This document shows, one piece after another, positions 59,786 through 64,000 of a DNA stretch of 64,000 bases. Each line of letters begins with the position of its first letter. The first letter of the stretch is position 1. Under the pieces are notes generated by a model that was not told where the DNA came from, did no database searches, and saw only the letters and a program-made list of their open reading frames with translations. The DNA is from an uncultured Clostridia bacterium (GTDB lineage: Bacteria > Bacillota > Clostridia > Christensenellales > Borkfalkiaceae), in assembly GCA_934271735.1 (NCBI GenBank), contig CAKQSB010000002.1, forward strand, positions 62,001 to 126,000. Reading direction: 5' to 3'. Both the position numbers and the translations under genes were made by a program.

Positions 59786-60758
59786 AATCTTCTGTTTCTC
59801 CGTTTCCCTCACGGATTTTTCTTCCGTTTTTCCTCTTCTCTATCGCTCTTTTAACCGAATCAAAATCCGTTTCGTTAAAAATAAGCGTGACTAAAATAAT
59901 CGAAAATCCCGCAATTATAAATCCGTTGAGATTGTTCTGTCCGAAAATGAACTCGAACATTACACCGAAAACGCCCTCGAAACACATTATAATCGAAGTC
60001 GTCGTCGCGGAAGTGAATTTCTGCCCGTACATCTGCGCAAACTGGGCAAAACCCGTGGCGATAACCGCGAGATATAAAATCTTCCATACGGCTTCCGCGC
60101 TTAACGAAAATTCCGCGCCGTGGCGGGGAAATTCCCAGACAAGCGACGTGAGCGTACACAAGACCGCCGCGGTCAAAATCTCGAACGTCAATAAAAGCAA
60201 GGTGTCATCGTCGACGGAATACTGCGATATGAAAATAATCTGCAGCGCATAAAACAAACCGCTGAAAATGGTAAGTCCGTCTCCGAGTATTTCGTTGGAC
60301 GCTTTTTCCGTTTTCCCGAAAAACGCTATCAGCAAAACTCCGCAAAGGCACATAATCGCCGCCGCGAAATTCTTTTTCGACGGGTGTTTTTTGAAGAACA
60401 ACCAAGACAAAAACGGCACGAGTATGCAATAGGTTTCGGTTAAAAAGGCATTTTTTGACGGCGTCGTGTAATTTAAAGCGACGGTTTGCACGGCGTAAGC
60501 CATAAACAAAACCGTGCCTAAAACCGCTCCGTGAAGGACGATTTTTTTATTAAGCACAGAAAAACGTTTGACGGAAAAAAGTACGAAAATAAGACTTGCG
60601 ATCAAAAATCTTGCCGCAAGTATAAAAAAAGTAAAGTTTCCGTTACCGAGTTCGGTAAGGGTATCTTTTAAGATGACAAAAGAACTCCCCCAAACCAAAG
60701 TTGCGGAAAAAAGAAGGGCTTTACCTATTATGTTTTTCTTTTTTTCGTTTTTTTCCAT
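59757..60758 (-). CDS. EamA/DMT-family transporter
   Basis: The 333-residue protein has ten predicted helices in two EamA repeats (LLFSATLVWGSSFVILKD at the start, LAVIATGFAQFAQMYGQKF and ALGT-like ends later) and a charged tail. DMT transporters export metabolites such as amino acids or drugs. The start at MEKNEKKK gives the usual length; a longer TTG-initiated form (60809) is possible. Confidence 0.82.
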   Translation of the reverse strand: MEKNEKKKNIIGKALLFSATLVWGSSFVILKDTLTELGNGNFTFFILAARFLIASLIFVLFSVKRFSVLNKKIVLHGAVLGTVLFMAYAVQTVALNYTTPSKNAFLTETYCILVPFLSWLFFKKHPSKKNFAAAIMCLCGVLLIAFFGKTEKASNEILGDGLTIFSGLFYALQIIFISQYSVDDDTLLLLTFEILTAAVLCTLTSLVWEFPRHGAEFSLSAEAVWKILYLAVIATGFAQFAQMYGQKFTSATTTSIIMCFEGVFGVMFEFIFGQNNLNGFIIAGFSIILVTLIFNETDFDSVKRAIEKRKNGRKIREGNGETEDYETKEDTKR

Positions 60759-60871
60759 TGCCGAAAACCAGACGTGCGGAAACGTTAACGCGTTGCGATA
60801 AAACAGCAAATGATTACACCGCCGATATTATCGATTACCGCCCGTTTACTTACATTTTATTCTACGAAAAC

Positions 60872-60898
60872 AAGGCGAATAGCAAAGCTATTCGCCTT
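60872..60898 (-). terminator. terminator of the yceD–rpmF operon
   Basis: AAGGCGAATAGC and GCTATTCGCCTT form a 12-bp stem, followed on the minus strand by GTTTTC. Confidence 0.8.
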
Positions 60899-60915
60899 AA
60901 TTATTCATTTTTCGA

Positions 60916-61104
60916 TCAATCGGCGTTATCAGTTGCGACAACTGCCTTTCCGTCGTAGTATCCGCATTTAGGACAAACCTTGTGCGGAGCTTTAAGCTCG
61001 TGACACTGAGGGCACGCAACCAAAGTCGGCGCGGTCAATTTGGAGTTATTGGAAAATCTTGTTCTTGCTCTCATTTTGGAAGTCTTATGCTTAGGAACTG
61101 CCAT
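60916..61104 (-). CDS. rpmF: ribosomal protein L32 (bL32), zinc type
   Basis: The 62-residue protein reads MAVPKHKTSKMRARTR and then CPQCHELKAPHKVCPKCGYY, with two C-x2-C zinc ligand pairs. It follows the DUF177 gene, the normal partner. Confidence 0.97.
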   Translation of the reverse strand: MAVPKHKTSKMRARTRFSNNSKLTAPTLVACPQCHELKAPHKVCPKCGYYDGKAVVATDNAD

Positions 61105-61148
61105 TGTTTTGTACCTCTCTTAATTCTTTCGGTAAATACGGCTAAGAT

Positions 61149-61559
61149 TTATTGCTCGCTTTCGTTCTCTTTCTCATCCTTTTCGCAATAAACCGTGTAA
61201 GGAAACGATATTACAAGCGAATCGCAAACCATTTTCGTTAAATCGACCAGACCTCTCGAAAAAGGAAAAAAATCCTCTTCTTTATCGTTCGGATCGTCCG
61301 AAAACGCTTCGTCGAAATGCGTTAAACCGCAATATTCGGTCTTTTCTCCGCATCTCGAACACTCGGTTTCGAGTTCGTACGAAATTTCGCCGTTCACATA
61401 TACCTTATCTCCCGCAAGCTCGAGTTCGCCCGTCACCGTTACGGGACGTTTAAACGAAGAACACGGAAGAGTTATAAGCGAATTGTCCGGCAAATACTCG
61501 AAACAGAACGAACACCCGTCTTTACCGCTGTTTTTTAATTTTCTTACGTCTATAACCAT
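61149..61559 (-). CDS. YceD/DUF177 23S rRNA accumulation protein
   Basis: The 136-residue protein has the DUF177 pattern, with a cysteine pair C-x2-C (ECSRCGEKTEY) in the middle and an acidic second half (DPNDKEEDFFPFSRGLVDLTKMVCDSLVISFP). It is nearly always beside rpmF and needed for 23S rRNA accumulation. Confidence 0.9.
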   Translation of the reverse strand: MVIDVRKLKNSGKDGCSFCFEYLPDNSLITLPCSSFKRPVTVTGELELAGDKVYVNGEISYELETECSRCGEKTEYCGLTHFDEAFSDDPNDKEEDFFPFSRGLVDLTKMVCDSLVISFPYTVYCEKDEKENESEQ

Positions 61560-61572
61560 ATATAGCCTTACA

Positions 61573-61601
61573 ATTATATATTATTTATTTTCCGTTGTCA
61601 A
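61573..61601 (-). promoter_or_regulatory. sigma-A promoter of yceD–rpmF
   Basis: TTGACA (61601-61596), 17 bases, TATAAT (61578-61573) on the minus strand, within the gap after ackA. So yceD–rpmF can be made separately from pta–ackA. Confidence 0.9.
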
Positions 61602-61634
61602 TTTTTTTTCAAGACTTTATCCGAAAATTTTATC

Positions 61635-62831
61635 TTATTTTGCAAGTCTTTCGGTGTCGCGGGCGATAACAAGCTCTTCGTTGGTGGGAATTACGAGAAC
61701 TTTGACCTTTCCGCCCTCTGCGGTTATGTCGCAGATACCGTCGCCTATATGCGCATTTTTCTCTTCGTCTATTTTAATTCCCATAAACCCGAGATCGGAA
61801 ACGACGGCTTTTCTTACCGCTCCGTCGTGTTCGCCGATACCCGCCGTGAAAACCACGCAGTCTACTCCGCCCATTGCCGCGGCATAAGCTCCGAGATATT
61901 TTTTACAACTGTAACAGAACACGTCCAAAGCAAGCTGCGCTCTGTGATTGCCGTTTTCCGCAGCAACGGTCAAATCTCTGAAATCGGAAGAAACTCCGCT
62001 TAATCCCGCAACGCCCGATTTTTTGTTAAGATATGTAAGCGTCTCCGCAAGCGTCATCTTGTATTTTTCAGCCAAAAACTCTACGATAGCGGGGTCGAGA
62101 TCGCCCGATCTCGTTCCCATAGGAACGCCGCCGAGCGGTGTGAAGCTCATCGACGTATCGACGCTCTTTCCGCCTTTAACCGCGGAAATGGACGAACCGT
62201 TGCCGAGATGCATCGTTACGACCTTAAAGTTCGCGTCGCCTTCTCTCCCGAGATATTTAGCCGCTTCCTGCGAAACGAAACGGTGGCTCGTTCCGTGGAA
62301 ACCGTATCTTCTGATCTTGTAATCGGTATAAGCTTCGTAAGGAATACCGTAAATATAAGCCTTTTCGGGCATCGTGGAATGGAAAGCCGTGTCGAATACG
62401 CCGACCATAGGAACGCCGGGCATAATCGCCTGACAAGCTCTTACGCCGATAATGTTGGCGGGCTGATGAAGAGGCGCAAGTTCGGAAAGCCCTTCGATCG
62501 TCTTCATAACGTCGTCGGTTAAAAGAACGGAATCATTGAATACTTCACCGCTGTGGACTATTCTGTGACCAACCGCGTCGATTTCTTTCATAGAGGAAAT
62601 CGCGCCGTAATTTTTATCGACAAGCGCGTCGAGAACTACCTGAATGGCTTCTTTATGCGTGGGCATCGGAGCGTTTATAACCTGCTCTTTTCCGTTCGCC
62701 TTATGTTTACAAAAAGACCCGTCGAGACCTATTCTTTCGCAGCCGCCCTTGGCGATCGCCTTTTCGGTTGCCATATCGATAAGCTGATATTTAAGAGACG
62801 AACTGCCTGCGTTTATAACTAAAATTTTCAT
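61635..62831 (-). CDS. ackA: acetate kinase
   Basis: The 398-residue protein opens ILVINAGSSSLKYQLID, has the active-site pattern VGHRIVHSGE, RYGFHGTSHRFVS, TMHLGNGSSISAV and VFTAGIGEHD. It makes ATP and acetate from acetyl phosphate. It follows pta, forming the acetate fermentation pathway. Confidence 0.97.
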   Translation of the reverse strand: MKILVINAGSSSLKYQLIDMATEKAIAKGGCERIGLDGSFCKHKANGKEQVINAPMPTHKEAIQVVLDALVDKNYGAISSMKEIDAVGHRIVHSGEVFNDSVLLTDDVMKTIEGLSELAPLHQPANIIGVRACQAIMPGVPMVGVFDTAFHSTMPEKAYIYGIPYEAYTDYKIRRYGFHGTSHRFVSQEAAKYLGREGDANFKVVTMHLGNGSSISAVKGGKSVDTSMSFTPLGGVPMGTRSGDLDPAIVEFLAEKYKMTLAETLTYLNKKSGVAGLSGVSSDFRDLTVAAENGNHRAQLALDVFCYSCKKYLGAYAAAMGGVDCVVFTAGIGEHDGAVRKAVVSDLGFMGIKIDEEKNAHIGDGICDITAEGGKVKVLVIPTNEELVIARDTERLAK

Positions 62832-62854
62832 ATTGTTACCCCGTTTATATTATT

Positions 62855-63859
62855 TTAATCGATTTGCGTCTGCAAAGCGGTTATAGCGACCGCCGCGACG
62901 ATATCTTCCATATGACAACCTCTCGAAAGGTCGTTTATAGGTTTCGCAAGACCCTGACAAAGCGGTCCTACAGCCTGGAAACCGCCAAGTCTTTCGGTGT
63001 TTTTATAGTTACTGTTGCCCGCGTCGAGGTCAGGGAAAATCAGTACGTTCGCGTGACCTGCCACGGGAGATCCGGGAGCTTTGCTCGCGCCTACTTCGGG
63101 AACGATCGCCGCGTCGAACTGCAATTCGCCGTCCGCAAGATATTCGGGACAGATTTCGCGGAATTTAGCGACAGCCGCCGTAACCTTGTCTACGTCCGCG
63201 TGTTTTGCGGAACCTTTCGTGGAGTGAGAAATGAAAGCTATTCTCGGGGTTATGCCCGCGATAGCCATCGCGCTTTTTGCCGAAGACTGAGCGATGAACG
63301 CAAGCTCTTCGCTCGTCGGGTTCTGATTGAGACCCGAATCGGCGTAAATATAGCAGCCGTCTTCGCAATATTTGTTTCCTCCCTCGGGAGCAATCATAAG
63401 GAAGTATGCCGAAACGATAGGCGTTCCCTTTGCGGTTTTGATAACCTGAAGACCGGGACGAAGAGTGTTTGCCGTGGAGTGGCACGCGCCCGATACCATA
63501 CCGTCTACGTCGCCGGCTTTAAGCATAAGCGCGCCGTACATAGTGTAATCCTTGGCAAGAGTTTCTCTCGCAAGTTCGATCGTCATACCCTTGGCTTTGC
63601 GAAGCTCGGTTAAAAGCTGAGCGTACTCCTCGGTCTTTTCGTAAGTTTTCGGATCGATGATATTAACGCCCGAAAGATCGATTTCGGGGTTATTCTTTTT
63701 TATCTCGTCGGGATTGCCGAGAAGGGTTATTCTCGCTACGCCCTCTTTTACGGAAACGGCGGCAGCATCGACTACTCTTTTGTCCTCCCCTTCGGGAAGA
63801 ACGATGTGTTTATTGAGTTTTATCGCTCTACTTTTGATGTCGTCCAAAACTTTTGACAT
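62855..63859 (-). CDS. pta: phosphate acetyltransferase
   Basis: The start used (ATG at 63859) has an AAAGGAGC site; the 14 residues before it in frame are less likely. The 334-residue protein has LPEGEDKRVVDAA, GDVDGMVSGACHSTANTLRPGLQ, ISHSTKGSAKH and NVLIFPDLDAGNSNYKNTERLGG, all Pta motifs. It turns acetyl-CoA into acetyl phosphate, passed to AckA. Confidence 0.97.
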   Translation of the reverse strand: MSKVLDDIKSRAIKLNKHIVLPEGEDKRVVDAAAVSVKEGVARITLLGNPDEIKKNNPEIDLSGVNIIDPKTYEKTEEYAQLLTELRKAKGMTIELARETLAKDYTMYGALMLKAGDVDGMVSGACHSTANTLRPGLQVIKTAKGTPIVSAYFLMIAPEGGNKYCEDGCYIYADSGLNQNPTSEELAFIAQSSAKSAMAIAGITPRIAFISHSTKGSAKHADVDKVTAAVAKFREICPEYLADGELQFDAAIVPEVGASKAPGSPVAGHANVLIFPDLDAGNSNYKNTERLGGFQAVGPLCQGLAKPINDLSRGCHMEDIVAAVAITALQTQID

Positions 63860-63907
63860 TTCAAAGCTCCTTTTTTTACCCGCGGGAATATCTTTCTTCA
63901 AAAAAGG

Positions 63908-63934
63908 TTGATATTTTCGCCCCGATGGTATAAT
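63908..63934 (+). promoter_or_regulatory. possible divergent promoter for a gene beyond the right edge
   Basis: TTGATA (63908-63913) and TATAAT (63929-63934) are 15 bases apart, shorter than usual. A ribosome-binding-site-like AAAGGAG (63991-63997) ends the window, so a plus-strand gene should start just outside. Confidence 0.45.
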
Positions 63935-63958
63935 ATATATTTATAAGTTTATAATTGC

Positions 63959-63987
63959 ATTATACACCAAAAAAAGATAAATATCAA
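63959..63987 (-). promoter_or_regulatory. sigma-A promoter of pta–ackA
   Basis: TTGATA (63987-63982), 17 bases, TATAAT (63964-63959) on the minus strand; the leader to pta is about 90 bases. Confidence 0.85.
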
Positions 63988-64000
63988 TCGAAAGGAGCGA

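Noticed and set aside
1..64000. CRISPR arrays, insertion sequences, prophage genes, rRNA
   Set aside because: No regularly spaced repeats, transposase or integrase motifs, phage structural genes or rRNA sequence were seen on either strand.

Overview
The window reads as chromosome from a spore-forming Gram-positive anaerobe of the Clostridia, probably a gut species. The basis is the spoVT–spoVB-like–mazG cluster, a ylbJ gene, an rpmE–prmC–prfA cluster, a pta–ackA–yceD–rpmF cluster, many lipoprotein signal peptides, purine-rich ribosome binding sites and clean sigma-A promoters with 17-base spacers. No phage, insertion sequence, CRISPR array or rRNA was seen. Apart from one tRNA and RNase P RNA, nearly all of it is protein-coding.

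Region 1 (1-7.4 kb) is a signalling and cell-surface region. A minus-strand operon encodes one protein with GGDEF, REC and HD-GYP domains (both synthesis and breakdown of cyclic di-GMP), an overlapping solute-binding lipoprotein, and an overlapping membrane sensor that runs off the left edge. Upstream lies a TasA/SipW-type operon: a camelysin-like fibre subunit, a membrane protein with a similar outer domain, the signal peptidase SipW, and two small genes each broken by one in-frame stop. Its ~300-base leader has a strong promoter, what looks like a c-di-GMP-I (GEMM) riboswitch, and two related terminators in series. The neighbouring c-di-GMP enzyme may therefore control matrix-fibre production through this RNA. 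This is the most interesting system in the window.

Region 2 (7.4-27.9 kb) is a glycan-utilisation locus on the minus strand, apparently led by a promoter near 26.97 kb and faced by a divergent AraC-type regulator. In transcription order it holds an SGNH esterase, an ABC sugar importer (binding lipoprotein plus two permeases), two related GH99/71-like lipoproteins, an alpha/beta-hydrolase esterase, a large repeat-bearing surface protein, a GH78 alpha-L-rhamnosidase, an RpiB/LacAB-type isomerase and a GH106-like alpha-L-rhamnosidase. Rhamnose-capped or rhamnose-rich plant glycan is the likely target.

Region 3 (28-32 kb) is uxuA–uxuB–(small membrane protein)–eda–kdgK, which carries fructuronate (from glucuronate) to pyruvate and glyceraldehyde-3-phosphate. 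Next to two rhamnosidases this suggests a substrate with rhamnosyl-glucuronate ends.

Region 4 (32-64 kb) is mostly housekeeping: spore regulator and flippase, mazG, tRNA dihydrouridine synthase, trmL, tRNA-Leu(AAG), ylmH-like, an FAD protein, a large M64-peptidase surface protein, a Wzz-like protein, rarA, ylbJ, coaD, rsmD, queH, mreB-like, maf, rnpB, prfA, a DUF1385–PrmC fusion, rpmE, a degenerate zinc-dehydrogenase, a PAP2 phosphatase beside a DUF368 lipid-carrier transporter, an EamA transporter, rpmF, yceD, ackA and pta.
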